A stretch of DNA of 64,000 bases from Sialis fuliginosa (lineage: Eukaryota > Arthropoda > Insecta > Megaloptera > Sialidae), in the NCBI GenBank assembly GCA_961205875.1, contig OY540811.1:34441340-34505339 (forward strand). Direction: 5' to 3'. Positions 1-12,472 of this stretch are shown here, one piece after another. The notes beneath the pieces were generated by a model. The model was not told where the DNA came from. It ran no database searches and was given only the letters and a program-made list of their open reading frames with translations. The position numbers were made by a program, and so were the translations under genes. The stretch's first letter is position 1. Every line of letters starts with the position of its first letter.

Positions 1-280
1 ATGTGAAAACTTCATTAGATTCGAACTCGCTCACTGCCTCGTAAACTGAAATTATGACTGGCTACAACATTCGATTAATAATAATTTAAATATTTAAATA
101 CTGGGATGAAATCTTTACTTAAGCACATAATATTTTAAGTACACATTTATTTGTCACAAATTAAATAAATTAATAAGTTATATCCATCATGACCTGCTTT
201 ACTTCAACATATTCTCCGAACAAAATGGCAAATCAATGAGTGGATTCAGGCAGTTTTTTTTAATCTTTAAAACCATCTGA
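1..280. other. AT-rich sequence, nothing recognised
   Basis: No coding sequence, RNA gene or recognisable repeat was seen. The base composition matches the surrounding non-coding DNA. Confidence 0.5.
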
Positions 281-953
281 CAAGTAAGACTACTCAACTT
301 ATACTATTCGCCGATATTCTTGAAACTTTGTACACACGTAGTACATCGAAAAACATTTGATGTAATGTAGTTTATATTCAATTTCTTAGCAGAAAGTGTT
401 AACTTATGTATAAAAAAATGTTGTGCCGACCAGGGCAGTTTATTTTATTTTGGCTAACAAGGCATTTTAAGGTTAGAAAACGCATTCGAAAGTTTAATGT
501 CCGGTATTATAAAGGACCTAACAAAATTTGTTAGCTAGCAATTACATTCAAATGGGGTATTAATTCTGTACTAGTATCTATGGATTAGTTATGGAATTTA
601 GAGCAGTGACACTTCAACTAATTGTAACACAATAATTTTCATAACATCACCACTGTTTTAATACCGTTTGTATTTACCTACAACGCGTGCGCGAAACTTG
701 TCAAAGTCATCAACAAAAACTCCAAAAGAACTGTCATATAAGTTTGATATCTCAGTTGAAAGTGCTTGCTAGCTAACAAATTTGTTAAGTCCTTTATGAT
801 ACCGGACATAACACTTTGACGAATACGTTTTCTAACCTTGAAATACCTTGTTAACCAAAATAAAAAAAAACACGTGTTTTATGTTTTTCGATGTACTACG
901 TGTGTACAAAGTTTCAAGAATATCGGTGCATGACATTTGAGTAGTGTAGCTTG
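281..953. repeat. foldback repeat, ~260 and ~190 bp arms
   Basis: A left arm (about 281-545) returns in inverted orientation at about 766-953. Both arms contain a tract near CTTGAAACTTTGTACACACG and an inner end near TTTGTTAGCTAGCA. The arms differ by small indels and substitutions, so this is not a recent palindrome. The ~220 bp loop has no coding signal. The exact termini and target duplication could not be fixed. It is probably a non-autonomous DNA transposon. Confidence 0.55.
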
Positions 954-1538
954 TGAATGAGAATGGTTAGAAGAAAATGGTGTTTTTAATCCAAATTAAA
1001 AGATAATATATGTAAATATATATATGTATAATGTCAGTTTTAATTTACATACCCTTTATAAATAATCATCACACGCCACTGTGCTGTGTCTAGTAACATA
1101 TTTGCATATACTGCGTTAGAATTGAATATGTAAAACACATAACTATCTTGTATAATCCTACACAGAAGTTAGAACGAAAAGTAAAAAGTCATGGAATGGT
1201 TTAGAACTTTTTTACACACGCGGATCTTCTTTGTTCTTAACTTTTTTTGAAACCTTTATATGACATGAAAATGTCGTATAAATATTATTTATGATAAGTT
1301 CATATAAACACAGTAGAGCGCCGATTATACGACCTAAGTGGCATCAAAAAGAAATAATAGTGATGTGGTGAAAAAATAGGTAACATATACGATTTGTTCG
1401 TCGCTTACATCTAATGAAGTTTTTGATTAAACGAATCTATCAAAATAAGTTATTGGTCTGGAGACCGCTGATTTTTAAAATAAATATCATTAGTTCGTTT
1501 CTGCAATTGTTATATGTTCATTTATCTATTTTAATAAC
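954..1538. other. AT-rich spacer
   Basis: No gene was seen. About 60 bases before 1530 (around 1475-1530, containing ATTAGTTCGTTTCTGCAATT) recur inside the adjacent hAT-type element at about 2188-2250. Confidence 0.5.
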
Positions 1539-3115
1539 TAGGGGTGTACCGGAACTAGTATTTTCAATTCCGGCCGGAACCTGAATTACCGGAATTCACA
1601 AAAGTAATATCGATTGTTATAAATTGTGTGTATATCATACGTTCTTTTCGATGGAATGAAATTATATTTCTAGTGACAAATTATAAATGTGATAAATCAC
1701 AGACAAATTCGCAATAGAAAAGATGGAATAGTTTTGTATAGATAAAAGAATGCCTATACTACTCGAAATTAAAGCACAAATGCATTACTATAGTACATAA
1801 TATGTAGATGCATTGTCATAAACAATACTGTTAGATAAGTACAGTACAGTCTATTCGGAGAGGTTATTCTTGGAGGCGGGAAATGTTTTTGAAGAAAACA
1901 GACCTAGGGCTAGAGTATTATTTATAAGTCTTATTTTTACACCATAACAATCCGAAATTTTCAAAAATCTTTGATTCATACTTGAACAATTCAATGTTCG
2001 TAATACAGGGCCCGGCATAAGTCAGTGAACGCTGCCAGAAAACAAAACTATGCGGGCCCGGCAAAACTGTCCGAAAAGTACGGTTTTCTGTATGCAAATC
2101 GGTTAACTGACTTAGGCACTGTATAATGACATTTTTTATATTGTTATTATTAATATCTCAACTTGGCGCAATCCTACAGACTCAAACATTTTTAAAATAA
2201 ATATCATTAGTTCGTTTCTGCAATTGTTATATGTTCATTTATCTATATTTATAGCTTACACCAGCGGTCACCAAACTACGGCCCGCGGGCCGAATCCGGC
2301 CCTCCAAAGATTTTCATCCGACCCTCGATTTTTATATAAAAATATTTTATGTATAAGAAATATAAAGTTTAATGATTTGATGTGCATAATAATAATATGT
2401 AGATTGTAAGTATACATATACATTTTAATAGATATCATAAATTCCGATATAAACGTATTTATATAATTCACATGTAATAAATGTTCTAATAGGATTCCAA
2501 CTAGAATATTTTTCGTCCGGCTGTCCATATTTAAAAAAATTAATCCGGCCCGTTTCTCGAAAAGTTTGGTGACCCCTGGCTACACCATTATCTTTAAGAG
2601 TACCAAGTGCACTAAGACCATCGTGACCTTTTAACCCTTTTATTAACAAATAAGTTGAATAAATATCTCAGCTTGGCGTGATCCTACCGACTAAAATTTT
2701 TTTTTAAATATAGCTTACACCATTAACTTTAAGAGTATCTAGTGCGCTAGGACCATCGTGACCCCTTTCCCTTACTATAAACAAATTAAATTTGGTAAAT
2801 TAACAAATAAGATGAATAATTAAGGTCAAATTATTAATGTTATAATTACAGCCATACTTATACCGACCAAAATGTAAAAAACTGCATTTGTGATATGATT
2901 GTTTCCATTAAAAATAAAATGTAGTTCTATCATAACTATTATATTTGTTTAATTTTTTAAACAAAACTACCACAAATTATTTATTAATTTCTTAGTAAAA
3001 AGTAAAAAATAAAATTTCAAAATTCCGACAAAAACAGGCCGGAATTTACCAATTCCGGCCAGAAACGGAATAAAATCGTGAATTTTGGCCTGACCGGAAT
3101 TCCGGTACACCCCTA
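1539..3115. mobile_element. non-autonomous hAT-type transposon, 1577 bp
   Basis: The element starts TAGGGGTGTACCGGAA and ends with the inverse, TTCCGGTACACCCCTA. It is flanked by TTAATAAC on the left and TTGATAAC on the right, which matches an 8 bp target duplication with one change. An 8 bp duplication and a T/CAGGGGTG-type terminus are typical of the hAT superfamily. There is no transposase ORF, so it depends on a partner in trans. The interior carries duplicated segments (the GCTTACACC / TTTAAGAGTA tract near 2580 and 2710) and a second hAT-type element. Confidence 0.75.
2262..2578. mobile_element. nested hAT-type MITE, 317 bp
   Basis: The termini are inverted: CAGCGGTCACCAAACT at the left and AGTTTGGTGACCCCTG at the right. 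The left flank GCTTACAC is echoed on the right as GCTACAC, an 8 bp target duplication that has since lost one T. A related tract near 2711 in the host element reads GCTTACACC without the insertion, so an empty site exists in the same element. There is no ORF of note. CAG...CTG ends with an 8 bp duplication fit a hAT MITE. Confidence 0.75.
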
Positions 3116-3219
3116 TTGATAACAAAAATATGATTTTCAGAAGTGAGTTTTTATAAAATTTGTTCGTTATTCTTTTTGTTTTAAATATGTTTGTTTTTAT
3201 ACCCAGAACTAGAAAGTAA

Positions 3220-3361
3220 TACCGTGTTTAGACCAAAGAAAACAAAACAGCAACACGGTGTTTGAAAACACATCGTATTTAAAAATGCATAGGGTTTATT
3301 GCACTTTTGTCAAAAAGACACGATGTTGCTGTATTGTTTTTTTTTGGTTTAAACACGGCAT
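3220..3361. mobile_element. short palindromic MITE, copy 1
   Basis: The inverted ends are ACCGTGTTTAGACCAAA on the left and GGTTTAAACACGGC on the right, with inner arms CAAAACAGCAACACGG and its inverse. A second copy of the family lies at 54659..54786. The element is about 140 bp with no coding capacity. The superfamily is unresolved because the target duplication is ambiguous in this AT-rich flank. Confidence 0.65.
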
Positions 3362-3509
3362 AACAATTGTGTGTGTTACTGGTTTTTATATTCCTAATTA
3401 ACTCCAAATGGGTGATGTTTAAGAAATAGAGAAAAAAATTCAAGGGCATCGTGTTGGGTGTCAAATGAAAGCTTATTGAAACACGAATCCAACAATAAAT
3501 ATGTATATA

Positions 3510-6500
3510 CACTGCTTGTCACAATTAGTGGGACACTTTTTCAATGTAACACAGTTTTGGTAAAAATTGTCATATTAATATGAAAATTCATAAAAATCAT
3601 TAGTATGGTGTTGTTTCAAAGCCCAAAGAGTAAAAACTTTGTGCGTGCATTGATAGCGGGTGTACAACCCTTGGAGGGGTGAAAAATGGAAAGTGACAAT
3701 TTTAAGTATTGAAAAAAAAGTTTAAAAACTGTTTATTCCAAGATAATGATAAAATTCACATTAATTTTTATACGTAGAACTTATTTGAACCCTAAAGGTA
3801 TAAATTATTTTTTTAAATCAATATTTAATTCTATTTACCACCTGTTATCATCCCCTAAATTTAGGTTATTAGAAATGTAGGAAAATATGAAAGAAATTTT
3901 AAAAATCTTCAAGGGTTATTAGAAATAATCACAATAAATATAAATTAACAATTTCAATAAAATCCAGTAATTTTCAACCACTTTTCTATCCTTTAATATT
4001 CAACCCCCTGTGTATTACAATTAATTCGAACAACGTAGGTGAAGATAAATTTTTGAAATTTACAAAATAAGTAGTAAACTGTATATACAACGGTACTGTA
4101 TGTTAAAAAATACAAATAAATAATAAGGGTAGACATCAACCCTTAAATACTAAACCACCCCAAATAGTAGGGTAGAGTATTAAATTTAAGTGTGATTTTA
4201 TAAGAAATCAATTAATGCTCTTATTTGAAGATTTTTGTGAAAATTTTGTGCACCACAATTCACCCCTACGGATGTAGCTACCCTAAATTTAAAAAATATA
4301 CAATTTTTTTAAAACATCGTATCTAAAAAATCAGTGGATTTTTTTTGTCATCCTTTCGTAATATAAAAGCCGACATTTGATCTTTCTACACCGGTAAAAT
4401 TAAAACAATACAGTATCAGGAACTACCCTTAAATTCTTATTTCTTAAAATAGTCCGGACGTTAAGACCGATATTTCGACTAATCTCTGCACTTTTTGATA
4501 GAAGCATGAAAATTGGTATAGTTGTACATTAAACCTTCCTCTACAAAACTAGAAATGGCGACATTTAAAAAACCCGTGTGGTCCCCCTTTTAGGGGCAAA
4601 AATATCTCCGCGGATTTAGTTTTTCTTATTTATCTCGCAAATGGTTATCCGGACGACACAAATAGAAGACACCCAAAATAATGTTTATTAGATTCTAAAC
4701 AAAAGTTGTTATTATAAATTTTACGATAAGAGTCACCGTTGCCGTATAAATGGGGGTTAAAATTATGTGAAAATTTGCGCGCGCGGTGAAACTTGCGTTC
4801 ATGCTCAAATATCTCGTAAACGGATTTTCTCACGAGAAAAATTAATAGAACAAATATTAAAGAGCAGACAATTCTCTATCAGATGTATGAATTTGTTATC
4901 CTGTAAAATTATTTTTTAATTAATTTTGGTCACCACAAGTAGAATGACATATATGGCAATTTAAGAAAAGTAACGGTTCTCGTCCAATTTTGTTTTCGTT
5001 ATGTATAATTAAGCACTTGTAAAGTTAAGTTATGGTTCTTTTATAATAATTTATGAATATATAGAGAAAGAAAGAGAAAAAAATTGTGTTAAATTGACCT
5101 GCATTTATAAATAAATCAAAAAATAACTATACGAACAAAAAAAAATTTTTTTAATTATAAAGTACACCCTGTATAATATATTATATGTACTTATGTTATA
5201 AATATAACAAAACATTAAAATTATAAATATTTATAGGCTACAAACATGTTTTTTATTCTCTTTAGTTGGAATAACTTCTATTAACACTAGTGCAGAATCT
5301 CTTGATAGCTCCTATTTGTTATAAAAACCTTCAAACGCCCAAAACTTTAGGATGAATATATTCGTCATAAAGTTTAGAATAATAAACAATTAATTATTTT
5401 TACTTAATATTGTACATTTAGAGTAATTTGAAGTTGAAATTGATGACTATAAGACGATAACAGTAAGAATTGTATTGGATATATTCTTTTTTGTTTCAAA
5501 TCTCGTGAACGGTCAATTAGATGTAAAAAATGTACTGAAACTAAATTGTCGGCAATGAAATTTTGAATAATATTTCGTTATGTTTCACATGTCAAATATT
5601 AAAGTTTCCAAGTAAATAAAGGTCAAAGTTACAAATTAATTGATATATTACATGAACGGTGAAAAGCAGGGTATATTTGTCACACAATATTTTATGACCA
5701 GTTTTTTATAATTTAAAAAATTATAGAAAATATAATATAGTGGACTTATATCTACCATACATAAATTTTACTTTTACAAAAAATATGATAGTTTTATTGT
5801 TAAACATGATTTCTCAGCATTGTTATTTTGTATGATATTTTTAGTATGTATGGTAATTATTTTTTTTTTATTCCGTCCGATCTTTATGATTTCAACACTG
5901 CAATTCATGATGGAAATATAAAATTTTATACAGTTGTACATCAAACCCACCTCTACAAACCTAGATATGACTCTACCCTCAAATCTTGTGCGGTCCCACA
6001 TTCAGAGGTTAACATAATATCTCCACAAGTTTTCTTTATTTAAATTTTTTAATTTTAATTTTTGAAAATGATACGATAAATATATACATACATTTAAACA
6101 TTCATATGTGCATTTTACTCATCTATTAAAATGCAATATTTGAATTGTGTTATACGATTTTTATATTTTATTTATAGTATTATTTACAAAATTTAAATAA
6201 AGAAAACTTGTGGAGATATTATTTTAACCTCTGAATGGAGGACCGCACAAGATTTGAGGATAGTCATATCTAGGTTTGTAGAGGTGGGTTTGATTTACAA
6301 CTGTATAAAATTTTATATTTCCATCATGAATTGCAGTGTTGAAATCATAAAGATCGGACGGAATAAAAAAAAAATAATTACCATACATACTAAAAATATC
6401 ATACAAAATAACAATGCTGAGAAATCATGTTTAACAATAAAACTATCATATTTTTTGTAAAAGTAAAATTTATGTATGGTAGATATAAGTCCACTATATT

Positions 6501-8151
6501 ATATTTTCTATAATTTTTTAAATTATAAAAAACTGGTCATAAAATATTGTGTGACAAATATACCCTGCTTTTCACCGTTCATGTAATATATCAATTAATT
6601 TGTAACTTTGACCTTTATTTACTTGGAAACTTTAATATTTGACATGTGAAACATAACGAAATATTATTCAAAATTTCATTGCCGACAATTTAGTTTCAGT
6701 ACATTTTTTACATCTAATTGACCGTTCACGAGATTTGAAACAAAAAAGAATATATCCAATACAATTCTTACTGTTATCGTCTTATAGTCATCAATTTCAA
6801 CTTCAAATTACTCTAAATGTACAATATTAAGTAAAAATAATTAATTGTTTATTATTCTAAACTTTATGACGAATATATTCATCCTAAAGTTTTGGGCGTT
6901 TGAAGGTTTTTATAACAAATAGGAGCTATCAAGAGATTCTGCACTAGTGTTAATAGAAGTTATTCCAACTAAAGAGAATAAAAAACATGTTTGTAGCCTA
7001 TAAATATTTATAATTTTAATGTTTTGTTATATTTATAACATAAGTACATATAATATATTATACAGGGTGTACTTTATAATTAAAAAAATTTTTTTTTGTT
7101 CGTATAGTTATTTTTTGATTTATTTATAAATGCAGGTCAATTTAACACAATTTTTTTCTCTTTCTTTCTCTATATATTCATAAATTATTATAAAAGAACC
7201 ATAACTTAACTTTACAAGTGCTTAATTATACATAACGAAAACAAAATTGGACGAGAACCGTTACTTTTCTTAAATTGTCATATATGTCATTCTACTTGTG
7301 GTGACCAAAATTAATTAAAAAATAATTTTACAGGATAACAAATTCATATATCTGATAGAGAATTGTCTGCTCTTTAATATTTGTTCTATTAATTTTTCTC
7401 GTGAGAAAATCCGTTTACGAGATATTTGAGCATGAACGCAAGTTTCACCGCGCGCGCAAATTTTCACATAATTTTAACCCCCATTTATACGGCAACGGTG
7501 ACTCTTATCGTAAAATTTATAATAACAACTTTTGTTTAGAATCTAATAAACATTATTTTGGGTGTCTTCTATTTGTGTCGTCCGGATAACCATTTGCGAG
7601 ATAAATAAGAAAAACTAAATCCGCGGAGATATTTTTGCCCCTAAAAGGGGGACCACACGGGTTTTTTAAATGTCGCCATTTCTAGTTTTGTAGAGGAAGG
7701 TTTAATGTACAACTATACCAATTTTCATGCTTCTATCAAAAAGTGCAGATGAAAAGTTCTTAACGTCCGGACTAAAAATAAAATAAATTTTATTTCAATT
7801 AATATTGAAAATATAGGTATCTATGGAAATTAATGGGAAATTAACGAGTTTTTCGTAAGTTTGGTTCAAATTAATTCATAAGTTCTACGTATAAAAATTA
7901 ATGTGAATTTTATCATTATCTTGGAATAAACAGTTTTTAAACTTTTTTTCAATACTTAAAATTGTCACTTTCCATTTTTCACCCCTCCAAGGGTTGTACA
8001 CCCGCTATCAATGCACGCACAAAGTTTTTACTCTTTGGGCTTTGAAACAACACCATACTAATGATTTTTATGAATTTTCATATTAATATGACAATTTTTA
8101 CCAAAACTGTGTTACATTGAAAAAGTGTCCCACTAATTGTGACAAGCAGTG
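3510..8151. mobile_element. large palindromic (foldback) element, 4642 bp, mariner-type ends
   Basis: The ends are perfect inverted copies beginning CACTGCTTGTCACAATTAGT, flanked on both sides by TA, the target duplication of the Tc1/mariner group. The arms (roughly 3510-6050 and 6190-8151) mirror each other at very high identity, with a ~140 bp central spacer. The left arm holds about 600 bp extra (about 3790-4460), replaced in the right arm by about 100 bp of other sequence (about 7775-7880). Open frames inside are mirror images of each other (4645-4833 and 7401-7589), so they are by-products of the palindrome. No transposase was seen. Confidence 0.8.
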
Positions 8152-8153
8152 TA

Positions 8154-8832
8154 TTATATATTTATGGTGTATTTTTTTTACAAAATTTTTCGGGAAAAAC
8201 GCTTAAAACCGTCTACATATGAAAAATCAGAACAGCTGACTTCTGCAACTATTATTCTCATATTTTTTACATATAAACGAAGCAGCCTGCGAAACTACAG
8301 AAGCGAACTAATGATATCGAAGCACTTTTTTACATTTTCAAAAGTTCACCCCTCTTAAACGCAGGGGTACTTATACAAGCGGTAGACTTTTTTTATTGTT
8401 GTTTCTAATAGCTTAAAGAACATTTTTGTATAAGGTTGATCGACGAACAAATCGTTTTATTTTTGGTATATCATAAATTGATGAAAAACAATTACTTATT
8501 AACGCAGGCATACACTTCTGCAAACTGTATTTATATTAGTGTTATATTGACGAACAACTTTTAGAACAAATAAGAGAAGCAAACAAATGATATAGGAGAG
8601 CTTTTTTTATTTAATTTTTAAGTAACTGTTAATTGAAAACGCAGAATTACTGTAATTGCAGAAATGGTATTTAATATTTTGTATTGTTATAGACCATCAC
8701 ACTTTTGAACTTCTGCCGCACGAACAGATCATTTTAAAAAAATTGCCATCACCTCCCTAACTTTAAAGGGAATTCATTTAAAATTATTTTTTGGCATTAA
8801 AAGTTTTCAACGTATTTTCTTTTTCTTTACAG
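8154..8832. other. intronic AT-rich sequence upstream of the DIP-like exon
   Basis: No recognised element was seen. The last bases before 8833 form a pyrimidine-rich tract ending in TTTACAG, the 3' splice acceptor of the next exon. Confidence 0.6.
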
Positions 8833-8961
8833 TGTCTTCATTTCAAGGCGAGATGCTGAAACTCGCCAAGGTGGCTCGATCAGAAATGGGCGCTTATTTA
8901 TGTATTGCCAGCAACGGGGTCCCTCCGTCAGTCAGCAAAAGAATCATGCTCAACGTTCACT
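8833..8961 (+). CDS. internal exon of a lachesin/DIP-family Ig adhesion protein (end of Ig domain 2)
   Basis: This 129 bp exon has a clear acceptor (TTCTTTTTCTTTACAG) and donor (GTAAGC). In the frame set by skipping its first two bases it reads SSFQGEMLKLAKVARSEMG and continues AYLCIASNGVPPSVSKRI and MLNVH. The MGAYLCIASNGVPPSVSKR stretch is the F/G-strand signature of Ig domain 2 in lachesin and Dpr-interacting proteins; the cysteine closes the Ig disulfide. Family members are secreted or GPI-anchored neuronal surface proteins with three Ig domains that act in cell adhesion and synaptic partner choice. The exon ends one base into a codon and joins in phase with 12473..12592 to give VHFHPVIQVP. 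The exon encoding the start of this Ig domain was not found upstream. The assignment to DIP rather than lachesin proper is less certain than the family. Confidence 0.9.
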
Positions 8962-9343
8962 GTAAGCCATTGTTTATGAAATATTTTATTTAAAAGTTTC
9001 CAACTATCTTCTTTGTTTTTTTAAGGTACTACGTATTGTTAATTTTAGTGAATAAAGAAAGTATTTTCAAGAGTACAAAGTCTACTGTTTGCCTTCTTCA
9101 AAATTTGGATTCTGTTTTTTAGGGCGGGTTTGAAGCGACGTGCAATTATGAAAATAAGACACCATGTTAAAATATTTCGTTGGGACGTTTTTATCGTACG
9201 TGTCTTCCCTCAGTCCCTTTAAAAACGTACTAACGTGGTTCCACTGTATTACTATTTATTTTTTTAACAAATAATACGATATTAATGAAGCCAAAAAAAA
9301 TTTAAGTCAAGTTAGGTCAGCTTAATTTTTGAGATTCGCACTG

Positions 9344-9362
9344 CCCCCCCCCCCCCCCCCCC
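9344..9362. repeat. poly-C tract (19 C)
   Basis: An uninterrupted run of 19 C lies in AT-rich intron DNA. A second run of about 16 C is at 9743-9758 and a third of about 14 C at 41998-42011. Exact lengths of such homopolymers are often misread in sequencing. Confidence 0.8.
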
Positions 9363-11499
9363 AGAAAAAATGATTCCGGTGCCACTGCTGGTGCCAGTAA
9401 CTTATTAACTTTAATACACTACAATGTACTGCACTGTAAAAAGTAAATAAATTCTCAAATCTTTATTGGTTGTGGCATAATAGGTATACCAAATAGCTAA
9501 CGAATCCTTGAAATTGAAATAATCAAATAAGGAGGTTTTTTATATAACAAAAAGAGATAAAATAACTATCTATTTCATGTGGCTTTTTACATATAAACAA
9601 TGTCTTTTTTATGGGGTAATATTTAAGGGTGTATTATTTTATACAGTTTAAGCGATAATATTTTTAATTTTGAGCATTATAATATGATACTAATTGCAGG
9701 CCCAGATTTAGGAATTTTGCGTCCTTAGGCAGTTTGGAAAATCCCCCCCCCCCCCCCCTTTCTAATCTTTTTGCTACGATTTATAAAAAAAACATGAACT
9801 ATCACTGCTATGTGTACCGTTGAAACGTGTAACATTTTCTATAATTAACAATAACGTCGATAATCAATTCCATTATACAGTAAAAATGACAGAGTATGTT
9901 ATGTTCTTTTACAATTACCACTGTATATAAGATGTAATATAAGATGATTTTTACTATCGATACTTATCGAATACTAGATATCAGGGAAACATGATATAAT
10001 TATATAACACGCTTTTGTAAATCGGTTCTTTTCTCAATTGGGGGATTTTCCACTTATTATGTTGATACGTGAACCTACTAAATAGGCAGAAAATCTTCGG
10101 ATCGAGTGTCCCAACCTAACCTAATCTAATTTTACATACATTCTTGGTTCTAATATCAACACTACTGTCAAGTTCCAGTTCCTCGTGGGTAAAACAAATT
10201 TTAAAAGTTCCCCCCAAAAGTTGTCGCCCTAGGCAGCTACCTACATTGCTTTTTCGATAAACCCGAGCTTGACTAATTGTAAGCATACATTAGAAATAAT
10301 ATTTTGAGCAATAACTTTTTGCGTTTCAAGCATTAAAAATTTGTTTTGCGCAATAATATTTGCATTCGTTTTTACTCTCTCCGTATAATCCTTGTGATTC
10401 CACCCCAAAAAAAAAGAATTATTGTTTTGCATTTTATAAATTTTTATATTACTATAATGTTTGCTTTAATTTTATTACTTTCCTTTTTTTGGGGGGTGGG
10501 GGGCATGATCCATTACCCTCTACCCAACCAAAAACTTAAAAATTATTGTATTATTGAATTTTATTTTAGTATATAGTTTGTTTTTTAAGGGGGTGAACTT
10601 TCTTTATTTTATTTACTTTATTTTTTTTAGAGGTGGGGGGCATAATTAAAAGCAAATAAACCCTCGTCTTTAAGCGGGACTTACATACTCCGGCCAAATA
10701 ATTTTTAATATATCAAAAATTTTAATGGTTTTTGTCAGAAATAAAACTCACCTTTGTATTATAAATATTAGTTTTCTAATGTCCTAATGTCAAAAACATA
10801 TAGGAACGGTGCCAAAAAGATGCTTAGAAATGAAGTCGTGACTAACGAAATATATACAGACTAATAAATCGCATAAAGGTTGATTTTTTGCGTTTTTATA
10901 AATTTCTTATTTTTCATATTAAACTTGTTGTATTTTCCCCCTTTTGAGTTAGGCTAAAAAAATTTAAACACGTAACGATCTTATTTAGTTTTTACTGAAA
11001 GTAGTGATGTAGTTTTTAAACACCCAACAAGGTTCAATTTTTTTTAAATAAATTATTTATTAGAAAAAGTTGAAAATACGGTTAATTTTTTTCAAACGCT
11101 TGGGGAGTCGAGGGAATTTTCAAGTCTATTCTTAAAAACTATGAACTATGAAGTATTAGTTGTTGAAATTTTCTGTGAAAAATTAGATTTTTTGAGCAGT
11201 ACCAAAAAAATGGTAAGCATTTAAAATATGGAATGTTGTGCGATACGGCGCAACGCATTTAGTGCGAGCGTAGTAACCTCGGCGCTCGCTCGACAAAACT
11301 CATTTAAATTTTAAAATTTTAAACGGATTTTTTTTATATTTATTTAGAATAATTTATTAGTTAGTAAATTTTTTTTAATTCAAATTCCGTGCGTAAATGT
11401 AACATAAAAATTATTTTCCAGACTTTTTTTATTTTCAATTATTACAATTCAATATATGTATTATAATTAGGTATGTTATTTTTACTTTTGCAAGTTATC

Positions 11500-11541
11500 T
11501 TACATTGACATACGTCATTCTCGTGACGTATGCCAATGTAA
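11500..11541. other. short strong hairpin in the intron
   Basis: TTACATTGACATACGTCA is followed by a 6-base loop (TTCTCG) and its near-perfect inverse TGACGTATGCCAATGTAA, with one mismatch. It is probably the paired end of a small transposon or a short palindrome. No function is indicated. Confidence 0.6.
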
Positions 11542-11756
11542 TTTGGGGGAGGCGAACCACACTTTGGTAAACACTGCTCAATGTCTATGACCCAAACGCT
11601 TACACGTTTTCGCCTGTCGCCGCTGCATTAGATCGTTTATTTCTATTAAAACTGTAATTTAAATTTTACATCTTGCAAAAACCATTTGGTTAGGTTTCGG
11701 TTAGGATCATACATTTTATAATTCCGGGCATTAATGCTATAAAAATTAAATATGCA

Positions 11757-11905
11757 TGGATCTTGGCTTCTGAATGTAAGCCGCGTCAATTTGGACATTT
11801 TCATGGTTCTTCTAAAAGTTTTAGAACACGACCAAACCGACGTGGCTTACACCCAAAAGCCAAGATTTATATCCAGATCACCACGGAAGCCTCAAAACTT
11901 GTATT
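11757..11905. repeat. self-complementary repeat related to the Penelope-like region
   Basis: GGATCTTGGCTTCTGAATGT and the following GCCGCGTC face an inverted copy ending GTGGCTTACACCCAAAAGCC. The right half, up to GAAGCCTCAAAACTTGT, is repeated at about 35935-36015 next to the Penelope-like reverse transcriptase relic. It is therefore likely a fragment of the same element family. The open frame across it (11763-11957) looks incidental. Confidence 0.5.
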
Positions 11906-12059
11906 AAATATGCATGTTTTTTTCTTTTTGATTATTGTAAAGTTAAAAGGTACATAAATTCATTTGGCTCTCTCGCCATATCGAAGATACGAGAAGCTTT
12001 GTGATCATTTTAAAATGAAAAAAAAAATAGTTCTCCAATTTCAAAATTTGAACTTGATT

Positions 12060-12245
12060 TTTCCGTTTTCGGTCAAGACAAATACTTTTCGTTCCGTGTC
12101 TGTCTGTCTGTCCCCTGAATCTTTGTCACACGTATAACTCATGAACCACTGAACTGATTCAATTTTCTATAATATATGTATATAAGGTCACTACAACTCA
12201 ATGCTAGTTGTAAAATATTCCCTTACAAATATTTATATTAATTTG
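12060..12245 (+). repeat. dispersed repeat R4 fragment
   Basis: The tract around CTGTCTGTCTGTCCCCTGAA and the following CACACGTATAACTCATGAAC resembles, in inverted orientation, about 50990-51150 (GGACAGACACATAGATAGAC). It is a fragment of an unidentified dispersed repeat with a CTGT microsatellite core. Confidence 0.5.
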
Positions 12246-12472
12246 CTTTAGAAAATCGTCATTTTTTTACAACCGTTATTTACTTTGATATATTAAATTT
12301 CATTTTGACGTTTGCATAGCAGACAAATTTAGATTTAGATTGAAATTGTCAAATTATATTAAAATTGTTTGACGAATTTTCCGCGAGAAAGCACTGTGGC
12401 AGATGTTTTTTTCCGTTACTAAACTATACAGTACAATTATAAAAATATTCCAAATTTGTGTTTTTGTTGTAG

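Larger units (their letters stand above)
8962..12472 (+). other. 3.5 kb intron of the DIP-like gene
   Basis: The intron is bounded by a GTAAGC donor and a TTTTTGTTGTAG acceptor. It contains two poly-C tracts (about 9344-9362 and 9743-9758), a CpG-rich patch at about 11240-11300, a strong hairpin at 11500-11541, a self-complementary repeat at 11757-11905 and a dispersed repeat near 12060-12240. Most of the rest is AT-rich with no recognised content. Confidence 0.8.

Noticed and set aside
4645-7589. Pair of identical 62-codon genes on opposite strands
   Set aside because: They are mirror images created by the 4.6 kb palindrome, with no homologue recognised.
9344-9758. Regulatory role for the poly-C tracts
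   Set aside because: They are homopolymer runs of uncertain true length, with nothing around them indicating function.
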